Shown here piece by piece: positions 27,776-39,919 of a DNA stretch of 64,000 nucleotides; position 1 is the first letter of the stretch; every line of letters starts with the position of its first letter. The notes beneath the pieces were generated by a model. It was given only the letters and a program-made list of their open reading frames with translations, was not told where the DNA came from and did no database searches. Source of the DNA: Neelides folsomi (taxonomy: Eukaryota; Arthropoda; Collembola; Neelipleona; Neelidae); assembly GCA_034687125.1 (NCBI GenBank), contig JAQGBZ010000081.1, positions 152,151 to 216,150 on the forward strand, given 5' to 3'. The translations under genes and the position numbers were made by a program.

Positions 27776-28180
27776 ATGGGTGATGATGAATGGGAAGCTG
27801 AAAAGTACCGAGGTACACATGAGACCGAGGAGCATTGGACCCTGAGACGAGAATTCATGGTTCAAAACAAAGGACGATACCCTGAAATGCGTCTTGTTTG
27901 CCTCTCTCAGGTCTTCTCAAATATGGAGTTTCTCGGTTGCAAGTATGTTTCCTCCTATTTCCTATTAAAAGGATTGTGATTATTCATTAACAAAATTATA
28001 ATGATTTCAATATTTAAAATCTTTGATTTTTATTTAAGGTACCCGAGAGAAACGATGGAACTTGTTGGAGAATTGTCTCAAGGCATTGTTGAGGATTATC
28101 GGAGCAAGCAAAAGAATCGCCTTCAGCGCACTTTCGTGAAAGCCTCAGATGCCGCCGAAAGAAAATCCAAAGGCACTTGA
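27776..28180 (+). CDS. Short XTBD protein (XRN2-binding, CDKN2AIPNL/PAXT-1-like)
   Basis: Two exons (27776-27942, 28039-28180) give 102 residues. The core is an XRN2-binding XTBD domain: [18 protein letters not shown], then [32 protein letters not shown], and a basic tail with [15 protein letters not shown]. The fold docks on the 5'-3' exonuclease XRN2 in the nucleus (known for PAXT-1, CDKN2AIP, CDKN2AIPNL and NKRF). Its length is near that of CDKN2AIPNL (116). The frame closes with TGA, and no GT donor precedes the stop that would carry it into the next gene, which starts 171 bp on, on the same strand, and has the other NKRF domains. It may be a free-standing XTBD protein or one half of a split NKRF. 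Confidence 0.85.
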
Positions 28181-28351
28181 ATACCAAACATAAAAAATTA
28201 TTATTCCACTAATATTTAGTTATCAATTATGAAGTGACAACACTTTTAAAACATTGTTGGATTCATCCATCAAAATGATGACTATACCAAAATTTTATAC
28301 GGAATAAATCTGAATTTAAAGTAAACAAAATCTTTATTTATTTTAGGAAGT

Positions 28352-31317
28352 ATGCCTCCATCCTATCAACCTCGATTTGCTTATATTAACTTCATAAAAG
28401 CTACCGATGACGAAACCCAAGTTGAGAACCTCGAATCACTATTGTTAGCATCACAATTGGACCCCAAACCGCCTAAAGTAATTAAAAAGTCAAATGATAA
28501 CGACGGCATTAATAGAGACGTAGAAAATCTTCATATTTCTCCTGAAAAGCCAGCGGAGCCTAAAATTCTAAAATGTGCTGCAGAATTTCCGCCTTTATCT
28601 GAGGATATTAAAGCTGAAAGTTCCGCATCTTCGACTCAGCAAAAGAAATTGATTTGCAATGTTTATATTCCTCCTGCAAAGAGATTACAACTTGCCCAAC
28701 AAAATGCTTCCGAACCACAACCCTCTATATCGAAGACAATACCTTTCCAAATTGACAATTCACCAATTCCACAACTCGCTTTTCCACATGAAAACAAACC
28801 GAGAAAAATACCGACTCACAAAGAACGACAAAAAAATAATTCTAGAAATCCTTCCCACTCACAGTTAAAGAATGAATTTGCTCCACCACAACAATGTCAG
28901 CAAAACCCAAAGCCTTCGGTTGCTTCTACCAGTACAGCTCCGAAAAAGACTGAATATGTCAATCGCAACAGACACCAGCGCTCACAAGCCCCAAATGGGC
29001 CGTCAAGCTCGCAATATCAGAATAATCATTCAAACTCTGAAAAGAACAACGGGCCGCAAAAGTATAATCTTCCACATCAGAAAAACAACGGACCTCCAAA
29101 GGCGTCAACAAAGAACTTTTCAAACAACAGTCAAGGGAATAACCAAAAATTCGGACAAGACGACACCGTTGTTGGTCTCATACTTGTGGAGTATGGCTGG
29201 CTCAGAAACGACCCTCCTTATGACTTGATAAGTCGTTCTTGTAGCATTTGTCATAAAAAGCTCAATGTTAAATATGAAGAAATAGTTCAACCAGAAATAA
29301 CAATTATTGAAAATGGAGAAGTCCAAAGGTATTTTATGAAAGAATATAATAAGGATTTGATTAATTTATAAATTATAAAAACTGTACATTTTTAACGAAT
29401 GCCATATGCCATAATATACTAAACATATTACATTATTATTCGTTTATTGTTAATTTATTCATATACAATATTAACCAGACTTTAATTGATTTGAAGCTTA
29501 CTTTTCTACAAATGCTTCTTAAAAATTGGAAACGACTTTGCTACCGAAGGATGTGGTGGCACAAAGGAGGAATCCAAACAAGACGCCGCTTGCAACGCTC
29601 TAGATATTCTTAAAAAGAAGGCTTATACTATTTTGGTAATTTAAACAACTACTTTTCTGAATAATCATAATTTGATTAATCAAATCCGTTTTCAATTTTA
29701 AAATGCTTTCAATTTTCAATTAAGATTAAGGAACAAATTCACGAAACAAAGAAAATCAACAAGGAAGACTGCACCACAACAAATCCACTGGTACTAAAAT
29801 TCAATCACGTTTTTACAATATTAATTAATTATATTACCCTTTAAATAAGTCGACAATAAACTCTTGTATAATAAACTTTAATTTCAAAGGCACCTACAAA
29901 GTTTGAGAGCCAGGCAGCACCAATGGCTAATAGTAACAACATTGGAAATAAGCTACTTCGGATGATGGGTTGGGATGGAGGAGCTCTAGGAAAAAATGGC
30001 ACTGGAATTGAAGAGCCCATTGAGTAAATAATTTACCAAAATGAAATAAATAGATTAGTTTCTCAAGAATTAAGAGTTTGACAACATTCTCATAATAACT
30101 TAACGGAATTTATTTTATTTTTAGTGTTTCAAATTCAGTTGGTCGAAACAGATTGGGTTTGGGAAGTACAGAGAAATCATTCGGAAAGAAATTGATTACT
30201 GTTGGACAATTCAGATCTTTTTTGGAGCAAGAAATTCCAGACGTTAACGACGATTTTGATGTTGTCTTTTCTTCAGATTTCACTAAAGAAGAAAGGAAAT
30301 CTATTCACACGTGAGCAATATTAGTAAAACGAATTGAGATTATGTGTTATATGACTATTGTTTTGAAAAAAGCTATGTACAGGGTCATTGTAAATTCGGT
30401 TATCATCAAGTTAAACTGGTTAGATTTCACATATTTATCTAAGAATATATATGTGGGTTTGCAATTTAAAATGGAGTATCTCAAAATTTTAAATCGTCAC
30501 TTAAGTTATATTTAAATTGAATTTTAGAAAAAATTAATTAATAGTTGTTATTCGGATACTAAACCAAATATGGACTTAATGAGTTAATTGCAAAATTACA
30601 AATTACAAAATGCGATGCTCTTTGTTTAGCTCTTGATGAAAAAAATTTCAATTTTTACATCTTTTATTTCCTATTCTCATCCTTTTACATGTTAATTATT
30701 CAACTATTAAACTAATCAAATGGTTTTGCAACGTTTAATGAGTACATAGGGTTAAAGATAAATGTAAACCCTATAAATATGCAGTTTAAATTACAAACCC
30801 AGATATGGATCCCATCAAAATTCCGACAAAGATATATAAGGTTCAGTCCTAAATGATATTTTCTTCAACATTTCTGAAGATATTCTGTTACAAGTTAAAG
30901 CATTCGAATGAAAACTTGTGAAATGTGAAATGTGAGTGAGAAAATAACTATGATGGAAAGAAAAATACGAAAGGAAGGAAGCAATGAATAAAAAGCCAGG
31001 GAGAATACATTAACTCATATGTAGCGCGCAATAGTATTTATTAACATTGGGGTAAATATAAACTTAATGATAACCGACTTCCCGCTCACCCTGTACATAT
31101 AATGCAATATGATTATAATAGTTTCCCTTTTAGTGCCGCCCTCACTCTGGGATGCAAAAGTAAAAGTTATGGAAAGGACAATAACAGATTCATTGTTGTT
31201 TCAAGAAAAATTTCAATCGCAGATCTTGTCAAAGAGATTCATGAGAAAGGAGAAACTGAGAAATACAAAATTGTTTTACCATCAGATCCCTTCCCATTTA
31301 TGTCCTTGCTAAACTAA
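28352..31317 (+). CDS. NKRF: NKRF-like RNA-binding protein: dsRBD-like, G-patch and R3H domains
   Basis: Six exons (28352-29328, 29497-29635, 29725-29790, 29890-30023, 30125-30310, 31134-31317) give 561 residues. The first 270 are Asn/Gln/Pro-rich and disordered. A double-stranded-RNA-binding-like segment follows (KIGNDFATEGCGGTKEESKQ, then ACNALDILKKKAY), then a G-patch (LLRMMGWDGGALGKNGTG) and an R3H-type C-terminus (ERKSIHTAALTLGCKSKSYG, then RFIVVSRK). That order is typical of NF-kappa-B-repressing factor, a nucleolar protein that uses its G-patch to stimulate the helicase DHX15 in pre-rRNA processing with XRN2. NKRF's own N-terminal XTBD is missing here but is encoded just upstream at 27776-28180. 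A TTTATTTATTTTAG acceptor lies 5 bases before the ATG, pointing to a spliced or trans-spliced leader. Confidence 0.85.
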
Positions 31318-32120
31318 TTTAAGAATTTTCACAAGTGCAATGTTTTTAATTTGAATCTGACTTTATTTTAAAAGTAAAATGTAAAAACTAACTTTAACAA
31401 TAATATTATGTTAGTTATTATATTAGTTATTTCATTTATATAATATTTTTATGCGGAACGAATCTACTCATTTTTCATTTATGATTTTATCCGAGAGTTT
31501 TAATTTATATCAAATGTTATTTTTGTCTGACTGTGAAATACTAGTAAATTCAATAAAATAACACATTTTCATTTAATACACCTAAGGCTGGGCCTTGACT
31601 GGTTTTTTACCCTGTTTAATCTTGGATAAATTATTTAATTCATCCAGGTTGGACGAATGGTAAAATTATATCTCTTACGGTGCCCCAATAGGAGTTTTAT
31701 ATGTATTCATTAATCCCTACGTTTCAAAGTGTTTAAAAGGACTTAATTATGCGCAATTAGTATTCATATTTAAACTTTCTATCACATTTTCGTCTCGTCT
31801 CCTTGTCTCGTCGTCCTTCGTCATTTCGTAATTGTTTTCTCACATTAAGTTTCACGTTTTCATTCACAAATTATATTTTCGAATCATTAAAGTTTTATTC
31901 ATCATTATAAATATCTAATTATATTCCTATTTAATAAACTATCTGGATAAATACTTCCATCTTTTATAAATTACAAATTGAATCTTCATCAAATTTTTAC
32001 ATAATGGTAAGTAAAAAGATTTAAAGTTTAAGCATAAATATTTAAAACAATACTCAATTATTGTTTTAAAATTGCCAATTTACCAACATTAGTGTTTATA
32101 TATTTAAATATTACAAATTA
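31318..32120. other. AT-rich intergenic region before the exonuclease-like gene
   Basis: Apart from 3' flank of the NKRF-like gene I see a short TCGTC-rich stretch near 31792-31830 and an isolated ATG followed at once by a GTAAGT donor (32004-32012). The latter may be a leader exon of the next gene. A segment at 31632-31656 resembles one at 33505-33529 as an imperfect direct repeat. Confidence 0.35.
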
Positions 32121-32939
32121 ATGAAAAATTATTTTATTCTTTTCCACAGAACTTCAGAGGCACTCGGATGGTTCAGCGTATTAAACAGAAGCGACAAGTT
32201 TGATTTTTTAAAGGATTGCTTTAACACATTAAATCAAGAGGAATTGACAAAGGTAAGAAAAAATAATTTTGTAATCGAAATGTCCAATAATACAAATAAG
32301 AAACACAAAGAACTGGACTCAGCAGTTGTCTTTGCATCTGCAGCAGTTGTCTCTGAGGTCCAGTCTGTGGCTACATCGTCAACATCATCTCAAATTACGA
32401 CAATTACAAAAATTACAAAGTGGTGGCGTAAGAAAGAACAAATCATTCCATTTGACGTCGATATGGTGTGCAAAAACAAGATTAATAAGGCTATTACAGT
32501 TACAATAATTAATTTCAAATGGGAAAAAATCTACGACGAAAAAATATTTCACGAGCCTGGATCATTTTTTGTTGGCTGGTATGAAAAGAATGTAACGCAT
32601 TTCACAAAAAAATCTTTTTTGAATGGAGTTCCCGAGGAAAAGGTTGTAGATCGCATTCAAACGATCTTTCAGGACAAATTAATTATAGGATGGGATGTGG
32701 CCAATAACTTTAAATCTAATGGAATGACTATGGGAAACTATGAAACATTTGATCTTCAACAGCATTGGTTTAATGGAAATGAAACTGAGAATGGGAATTT
32801 GATAAGAAAGAAAGTGGGGTTAAAATCTTTGTACTTTTATTTATTTGATGAATTGATCCACGGTTGTGGGCATACGGCTGAAGAAGATGCCATCGCAACA
32901 ATGCGAATATTTAGAATAATATTTCCATTCAAAATATAA
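32121..32939 (+). CDS. DEDDh exonuclease-fold protein (REXO4/ISG20-like), active site degenerate
   Basis: One uninterrupted frame of 272 codons. From about residue 105 it follows the RNase-T/REXO4 fold: IIPFDVDMV (motif I), DKLIIGWDVANNFK (motif II), and GCGHTAEEDAIATMRIFR (motif III, His-x4-Asp kept). Family members read D-x-E in motif I and N-D before the Leu-Lys of motif II. Here they are D-V-D and N-N, so two metal-binding acids look changed and activity is doubtful. The true start is unclear. A strong CTTTTCCACAG acceptor ends at 32149, so the ATG at 32121 may be intronic, and a GTAAGA donor sits at 32252. The ATG at 32281 would give a 219-residue protein holding the whole domain. The domain has no introns, unlike its neighbours, which may mean a retrocopy. 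Confidence 0.6.
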   Translation: MKNYFILFHRTSEALGWFSVLNRSDKFDFLKDCFNTLNQEELTKVRKNNFVIEMSNNTNKKHKELDSAVVFASAAVVSEVQSVATSSTSSQITTITKITKWWRKKEQIIPFDVDMVCKNKINKAITVTIINFKWEKIYDEKIFHEPGSFFVGWYEKNVTHFTKKSFLNGVPEEKVVDRIQTIFQDKLIIGWDVANNFKSNGMTMGNYETFDLQQHWFNGNETENGNLIRKKVGLKSLYFYLFDELIHGCGHTAEEDAIATMRIFRIIFPFKI

Positions 32940-33753
32940 TTCAACGCCTTCAAATATTAAACCCATCAAGTGATACATTTTTGGTAATCAAAATTTTATA
33001 ATTTAATTGTTTATCAAATTTCATAACTTATCGATTAATAAGAGACTACTGCTTTGACAAAGAGACTTTTATCTGTATTTGTATTATTGTCGTTATAATT
33101 TTTCTTTTAAATGTCCTTATTTCTAAATATTATTAGATAATTAATATTTAGTGATAATTAATGGACGACTACTGCTTAAAAGAGTCAACTGCTTCATTTA
33201 ATAAATAATTCAAATTACCCAATTTGTTAAAAGATTCTAGGATTTGAGAATTTGTTTAAATTTTGAGACTCATTTTGGACAAAATGAGTGTTATCGTCCA
33301 CCACGTAATGTCAATTATCACGTTTTCAGATAATTATTAAATCTATTTTCATTTAATCCTTTGTAAAAATGAAGCATTGCATTGGGGAAGGAAGAAGAAA
33401 GTGGGTGGTTGAGGTCGGGTGGAATTAGACCATTCTACATCTAAATGTATGGAGAATTTGAAATTCCCTTTATCTTATTCAGGATTTAGAATATGCCTAA
33501 ATTTTTATAATTTATCCAATTCATCCAGTGTTTAAACACATGTTTAAACATGTTAAGCTGTTTAAACACCTGTTCATGAACAGCCTAGAATACAACTATA
33601 AGAATTCTTTCTCAACGTGATTTAAGCAACATAAAATTTCAATTCATTGGTTTATGAAAGTTGTTTTATTTTACGAAAAATTAGCCTATTTATTTTAAAA
33701 ATGCAATTGACATTCTTAACATTCGACTAATGAATGATGACTGTTTAAAATAT
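32940..33753. other. AT-rich region between convergent genes
   Basis: No gene is seen. Three copies of the 8-bp palindrome GTTTAAAC lie at 33530-33537, 33542-33549 and 33560-33567, followed by the palindrome TGTTCATGAACA at 33571-33582. The region otherwise holds the 3' flanks of the exonuclease-like gene and DMAC2. Confidence 0.4.
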
Positions 33754-35275
33754 TTATTTAACAAGATTTTCATCTGCACTTCTTGATTCAACATCGTGTG
33801 TATTTGATTCGAGCGCTTTCTTCTTTTCTTCCCACGTGCGGTAAATTACTTCATTTTCGGCCTTTATTTCAGCGAGCTTCTTCTCGTAGTCGATTCCAAT
33901 AATTTCCAATTTAGGATTTATGTCTTCAAGTAATGCACAAATCATTTCCAAATTTTCAACTGCATTATTATTTCCAATCTTTAGGGTCTTTAGGTTCCTA
34001 ATAAAGTAAAATAAGATAATATGTAGTGTGAGTGTTATTTTATACGGCAATGATTTTACTAATCACTTACAATTAGCGAAAATAAAATTGAATTGAGAAG
34101 TTGAGATGAAATAAGGAAAAATAAATGATAAATTGATCAAAATTGTCATTGTTTTAAATACCTTAATCTGAAGAGGGATCCTAAACCCCTATCAGATATC
34201 AGAGGACAACCACTTAAATCGAGATATTCAAGACTTTCTTCAAATATTCTTCCAATTCTGTCTATGCACCAATCGTCTATCTTAGGTGAATTTTCAAAAC
34301 TAACATGTTTAACAAAATGAAGATTTTCTAAAATAAAACATTTTACACTTAAAATTTGTTTATAAAATTGAATTACATTAAATAGTGTATAATAATTGCC
34401 GTAAACCTCATTGCCAGTAATAAAAATATTAATGTACTTTATGGTAACACCGTATTTACCAAAATTAAGCAATCCTTCATAATGTATCGGTACGTTTGCA
34501 AAGTCAAGTGCTTCAACTCTATATTCTGGGTCATAAAATCTTGGCATTGTCACTTCAGCTTTTATTTTTAAAGGCAAATCATCAAGAGTTTCTCCACGTT
34601 TCAATCCTTTGAAATATGTTTGAATCCATTCATCATGACCTCTAAATCGAACTCTCCCATGTCTCGCAACAAGAAAATGAGATGCTGCAAGATCAGCTCC
34701 TAATACAGCATTCCTAGCAGGATTGTATCTAAAAACGAAAATCAAGTTTAATGTTTAACGTTTAAATAATTCCTTAAACATTTTAATATAAAAAATAATT
34801 GAACTTACAATTGACTTTTAATATCTTGTTGAGCTATTGCAGCACGATACCATCTCTTCACGGCTGTAGGAGTAAATTCATAGTCCCAAGTTCGGGCAGA
34901 AATTCTATCAGCTCGTGAACCTTTTTCTTCTTCTGGATCGAATAGAGCTTTAAGGTAGGTGACTTGAGCTTCGCCTCTTCGAACAAGTAATGATGGGAGT
35001 GGAACACCCAAATCGTAACCTTTGAGCTCGGATTCGTCCATTCGGAGGATTTCTTTTTTTCGCCTTTTTCTGACCGTCATTTCTTGATTCTGATACGAAC
35101 CAGTTTGAAGAGGAAATGAAGGGTGAGATATATCAATGTGCTCAGCATCTCTTGGATTAACTTCCGCTGATTGCAACGATGCAGCGACAGACTTTGAAAT
35201 TGGAGTTTTAGAACTCAAATTTCTTTGAAAAATTACAATCCTTGAACAAAAGGAATAACACCGTGGGTTTAACAT
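33754..35275 (-). CDS. DMAC2: Distal membrane-arm assembly complex protein 2 (ATP5SL-like)
   Basis: Four exons (34809-35275, 34460-34728, 34162-34327, 33754-33997) give 381 residues. The N-terminus MLNPRCYSFCSRIVIFQRN is basic, Ser-rich and free of acids, like a mitochondrial targeting sequence. YNPARNAVLGADLAASHFLV followed by RHGRVRFRGHDEWI is the conserved entry to the DMAC2/ATP synthase subunit s-like family. Leucine-rich repeats follow: HVSFENSPKIDDWCIDR, YLDLSGCPLISDRGL and LKTLKIGNN. The protein helps assemble the membrane arm of respiratory complex I. I removed an intron at 34328-34459: donor GTAAAT and acceptor TTTTATTTTAG restore the repeat spacing, although the sequence could also be read through. 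The human protein is shorter (about 257). AAG directly before the ATG may be a splice acceptor. Confidence 0.85.
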
Positions 35276-36153
35276 TCTTGTAAATATTTTAAATGAGTAA
35301 AATTAAGTTTTGGGATCAATTAGTTCTTAATTCATTTAAAATATCCTGCTTTTCTTAACTTATCGTATATCATAAATTAAATTAGGTATTGAACCATAAA
35401 CTCGGCAATTTCAGTTTGGTTTTTGAATTGAATAACTGAAAATTGGAAAATGAAAATGATTTTCTTATTTTCTGGATCCAAATTACAAATTCCAAGTATT
35501 TTTATATTTGAAACTGGGGACTTCTTACCTGTATTTAGTTTTAGAACTGGGCTGAATTTCTAAGTTTCCCCGCAAAATGACAAGGATATGAATCGATCGA
35601 ATCTTTTAACAACACTTATAAGTTATAAGACTGATCTATTTAATTATTTACATTTATAGGAAAAATATATTGTTTTTTTATTTAAATGCATTTATTAATT
35701 CAATCAATAATGTTTACTAATATTGTAACACATAACAAAAATAATTTGTTTTGTTGCTTTTGCCGAAACATTTTTGTATCATTATAATGATGCATTATAT
35801 GATCATTTTATAAACAAGTATTTAAGTAAATGTTTTGAAAACAATTGTTTTATTTATATTAATTAAACACTTATACATCCCAATTATAAACACAATTATA
35901 GCATATATAGTATATTTACATATTATTGTATAAATTATGTTTTATTAAATATTTAGTAAGCACATTAGTTAGAGCCTGATTTCAAATGGAACATTTTTTA
36001 TATGACCAATCTCAAGTATTTATATACTTTGAATAAAAATGATAATTGGATATGAATCCAAATTCAATCATAGTTGATCCATAATCCCATTTCCTCTTTT
36101 CCTTTTATCCAGAATTGGGAGAAGAACGTCCCTCGAGGAATGCCATTTTGTCT
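35276..36153. other. AT-rich intergenic region
   Basis: I see no gene or repeat of note. The sequence changes from AT-rich to the GC-richer texture at about 36.07 kb, near the stop codon of the next gene. Confidence 0.45.
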
Positions 36154-37853
36154 TTACTCTCCACTTGCTCCCTTCATACCCAATGGACCAAAGTGAGTGG
36201 AAGTGAAGAATCGATGAGAATGGGAATTTTGTCCCATCATTTTAATCTCTCCTTCCCACATTCCACATCTATTTCCGATCCGATTCAGCTTGAGAGGACT
36301 CATTGCCTCAATTGCAACAGACGGAGTTTTGACTCGAGTGGGAAATGTGGCGTTCGTTCCCCGGTTCAAGACCCATCCGCCCGACTATTGGAAAAACACA
36401 CAATTGACCGCATATCACGTATTATGAATAACATACATTGGTTTAAAACATTGGTGTATAAATAAAGTCAATAGAAATTGCTATCTTACCCAGCTCATTG
36501 GTTCTACTTCGTTCAGCTTTCGCATATCCTTCGGGTCAAACCGCTGGAATAAAGTTTTCCTTTCCCTCTTCACCTTTTCTTTCCTCCCGTCTAATTTGCC
36601 CTTTGGGGATTGAAGTTTTTCAATGCAGGTCCCACCAAAGATTCCAACCTGATTCCTGACCTCCCCACTTTGCCCAATAATATTAAACTTTTCAGGTCTT
36701 TTCTCCTCAAATTCCTTCTCTTTGTTGCATCCCATTTTCCTCTTCTTCTTGAATGTGGGATTTATGAACTCTCGCTTTTCCCTTTCCCCTTTCATATTCT
36801 TCATCCGTATTTTCAAGTCTTTCACATCAACTTCAACTTCTAGTTGTCTCAAAAGAGCCGAGCTTCCTCTGTTCAAGAAACTACTTTTCCTTGGGGAAAA
36901 TTTTGGCGGCCCGGTGGGATAAAGAAGATCTCTCAAAGACCATTCCTCCTCTTCTCTCACTTCTGGGTTTTGTGGCGTCGTGGCAGAAGACAAATTGGAT
37001 TCTTCTGCTTTGTATTTAATCATTCCACCACCCTCCATGGGGCTCAATGAGTGAAAAGAACAATCGCTCGATTCCTCATTTACAAATTGCTGCCGATGGA
37101 AAGAAAGTTCGTAGACGGGTTTGTTTCCGAAAGCCTCGAGCTCAAAATTAACTAAATAAGCCTCGGAATCATTTCTCTTAGGAAGACAATTCTCCCATTG
37201 GAAATGAGTCGAGTTTAAATAGGCCGTGTTTGGATTCTGAGAGTAGAATCCTCTGAGGGCATTATCATTGAATGGAGGCTGGACGTTTGTAGTTGGTCCG
37301 AGGATTTCCTCAATTTCCCACCATTTGAATTCACGGAGAGAATCCCAAGTCGGAGACCTGAACGGAGAATATTCAGCTTCCCAAGACATCTTGGGGGCCG
37401 AGTCGGTGGGTTGTATGAGCACGGGTAAGTTTTCTCTCAAAATCCCCGTCGGGTCCCGACCGGAAGACCCACTGATTTCTTCTCTAGGGAAAGGAAAAGG
37501 GGAAAGTGAGTTGAAGTCGAGAGTCTTAAATCCTCCGTCATCCGTTGTTGATCCTGGATTAGTTCCTATCTTCCGCAACACGCCAGTTGAATGGATGGCC
37601 GCCACCTCCAAGACTTCTTTTTTCTTCCGCGTTGGAATTCCGGGTGTACGAAGAAGAAGACTCCGACGCACCACTGTGAAAGTATTTCCCGCTCCGAATG
37701 GGCCATTTAATGGGGAAACTTACATTCAGGACAGGAGTTTGGACCCATGGGTTGTCCAAAGAGAAAGGCCTGAAACGCCGGATCATTCTCGATAATCACA
37801 AAGAGTTCTTCCCACTGCTTCCGGGACATTTGCCCCAACTTAATTTTCATCAT
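36154..37853 (-). CDS. Unrecognised 514-residue protein, three exons
   Basis: Exon 1 (37724-37853) starts at tandem ATGs after an in-frame stop. A strong GTAAGT donor joins it in phase 1 to exon 2 (36490-37673), a 1184-nt open exon. A GTAAGA donor and a TTTTTCCAATAG acceptor then lead in phase 0 to exon 3 (36154-36384), which stays open for 77 codons to TAA. I recognise no family. The N-terminus (MSRKQWEELFVIIENDPAFQ) is helical, the middle is Ser/Pro-rich with an aromatic patch (WDSLREFKWWEIEEIL), and residues about 330-430 are strongly basic with KKKRK and KVKRERK, suggesting a nuclear protein. No signal peptide or membrane segment is seen. Reading past the donor would end after only three more codons at TAG, giving 440 residues. 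Confidence 0.7.
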
Positions 37854-39919
37854 CCTTTAAGCCTCCTCTCTAACTACGTACATAAGTGCATATATCCTCA
37901 ACCTCAGTCCTTTCTCAATCCCACCCGATGCCAGACAATCGGTTTAATGATCTTTTTAAGACAATAAAATGAACGAGTTTAATTCCCTTCCCATTACCTG
38001 GCTAAATAATAAGGGACAGAGTAAAGGAACATTTGTTTGCAAAACAATTCGAGACCATTTATAGTAAACTTATATTAGAATGAAAGAATTTTGTTACTCC
38101 ACGTCTTCTAAGAACTATTTTAAAAGATTCCACATTTGAGACATCGTTTTATTATTTTCATTATTTTATATAATGGACAAGTTCTCTGAATTGTCTCAGA
38201 ATGAATGTTTTAATTTATTATTTCTAGTTTAAACAATTTATACGTTTAAATAAGTCATGAAAGTAATTAATATTCATTTACATTTATTGTTAGTTAGAAG
38301 AAGTTTTGATCTATTTGAGAATTGTATGCAAAATCTAATTAAATATAAAGTATTCTCCTAAATATTTTCTATATATATAATATATTGTAGACTAAAATGT
38401 TTATGATATATTTCTCGTATATTATTTCATATTGTCTACTCATAAATATTGTAGAGCACTTTGTGAGATGAAAATTTGTATTTTAGTCAGTCAAATGCAG
38501 GGTAAACAGCTTTATTGATTTATTGTAAAATGGCCATGTAGTTATATATGAAGATCTTGTTTTTAAGTTCATGTAATGTTCATGTCGAAACTTCTATTCC
38601 CACCATGATTCCCATCTATAAAACGAACTTACACGCTTTGATTCAGCTGAACAACATGAAAGGAAAGCATTGTCAATAAAACTTGGTACAAAGTTACGAT
38701 CCCTCGCTCGACAACTCGCTTTATAGGAGGAAACTTCTTTTTGAGGGAATTGAGCGGTGAGGGTTCGCTGCATGACGAAAATGATACAATTTCATTTCTC
38801 ATTTCATGAGTAGAAAAAGGAAAAACTCCCAACATCCCCACTTTATTAGAGAAATCAAAAAAGAAGTTGAAACGAGGATTCTTAAAAAACTTGTTCATCC
38901 AATTCTGATCTATTCTGCTCAGTAAGCCTATTATAATAATACTAGTAGGACTAGAACGGTACTTAAAGTTTCAATGAGGAATCAGGAAAATAAATGATGA
39001 TATATTGTGCTACTTTGGAAAAGAAGTAGTAGTAATATATTATAATTATAAAGTTCCAGAACAGAGAATTGGGTTCTGAGTTGAGGAATTGAGTTTGCAG
39101 AGCATCGATTCCTCCAAGTTGATGTCATCAATTTAATAAGGTGGCAGAAGTTGAGGAAAGAGATCTCTCACATTAAAAGTAGGCCATGGGGTTGAACACA
39201 AAACAAACTAATTCACAAGCTATATTTATACAGTATTAAATCTACATTTGTCATATGCACTCAACCAATCCCTCCAACTTTGCATTGTACAAGAGAATGG
39301 CGGAAATTGACAAAGCAGTTATAAACACTCGTCATTGGACTGAAACCCGACATTTCTCCCCTTCTCTTCCATGAAGGAACTGAAGGGTTGCGGTGCGTGA
39401 ATGATCCACTTTCCTTCCAACCGTCATGAATATGATTACACGGAGAGATGCGTCGGTGAAGTAAAAATGTCTCGTTGAGCTTCCAAGTTGTTCATCATCT
39501 TCAGGACCAGTCGGAAGATTTGAGACATTTCCCTGAGTTCACGACCCGAAAATCAATTTCCCTCTCAAAATTCACCATGAGGCTTTGGGAGTTAACGAAG
39601 GGGAGAGGAAAAGAAAACCCTGGGCTTTTGGATTCTTTAAGACCCCTTTGCCAAATTCCACAGGGGAAAATCAGCAAGGGAAATGACGATATTGAGACAT
39701 TAATTCAGCGAGAATCTGACTCGGAATTGTCGGGATGGAATGGAATGGGAAGAGATGCACCAGACAGTCAAATGAAACTGTCAAGTGAATTTTACTGGGA
39801 CGATTCGACTAATTGAATGGCCTTCCGCTCCTTTCCCTTATCCTAACTTATGCGAAGGAACATCCTCCAGGTTGTCATTTTAAATTCAAAACCATCCTCA
39901 TTTATTTATTCATGTTCAA
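37854..39919. other. Intergenic region between the orphan gene and DCXR
   Basis: Bases 37990-38600 are AT-rich and empty. Bases 38600-39900 have the GC-richer texture. A plus-strand frame at 39475-39816 is open for 113 codons but lacks family likeness or convincing splice sites, and I do not call it. Confidence 0.4.

Noticed and set aside
36115-36465. Plus-strand open frame of 116 codons
   Set aside because: It lies antisense to exon 3 of the orphan gene and has no family likeness.
37268-37795. Plus-strand open frame of 175 codons
   Set aside because: It lies antisense to the exons of the 36154-37853 gene, whose splice sites and phases are consistent; I treat it as a shadow.
39475-39816. 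Plus-strand open frame of 113 codons before the DCXR 3' end
   Set aside because: No recognisable domain and no convincing acceptor or partner exon; a frame this long can arise by chance in the GC-richer texture.
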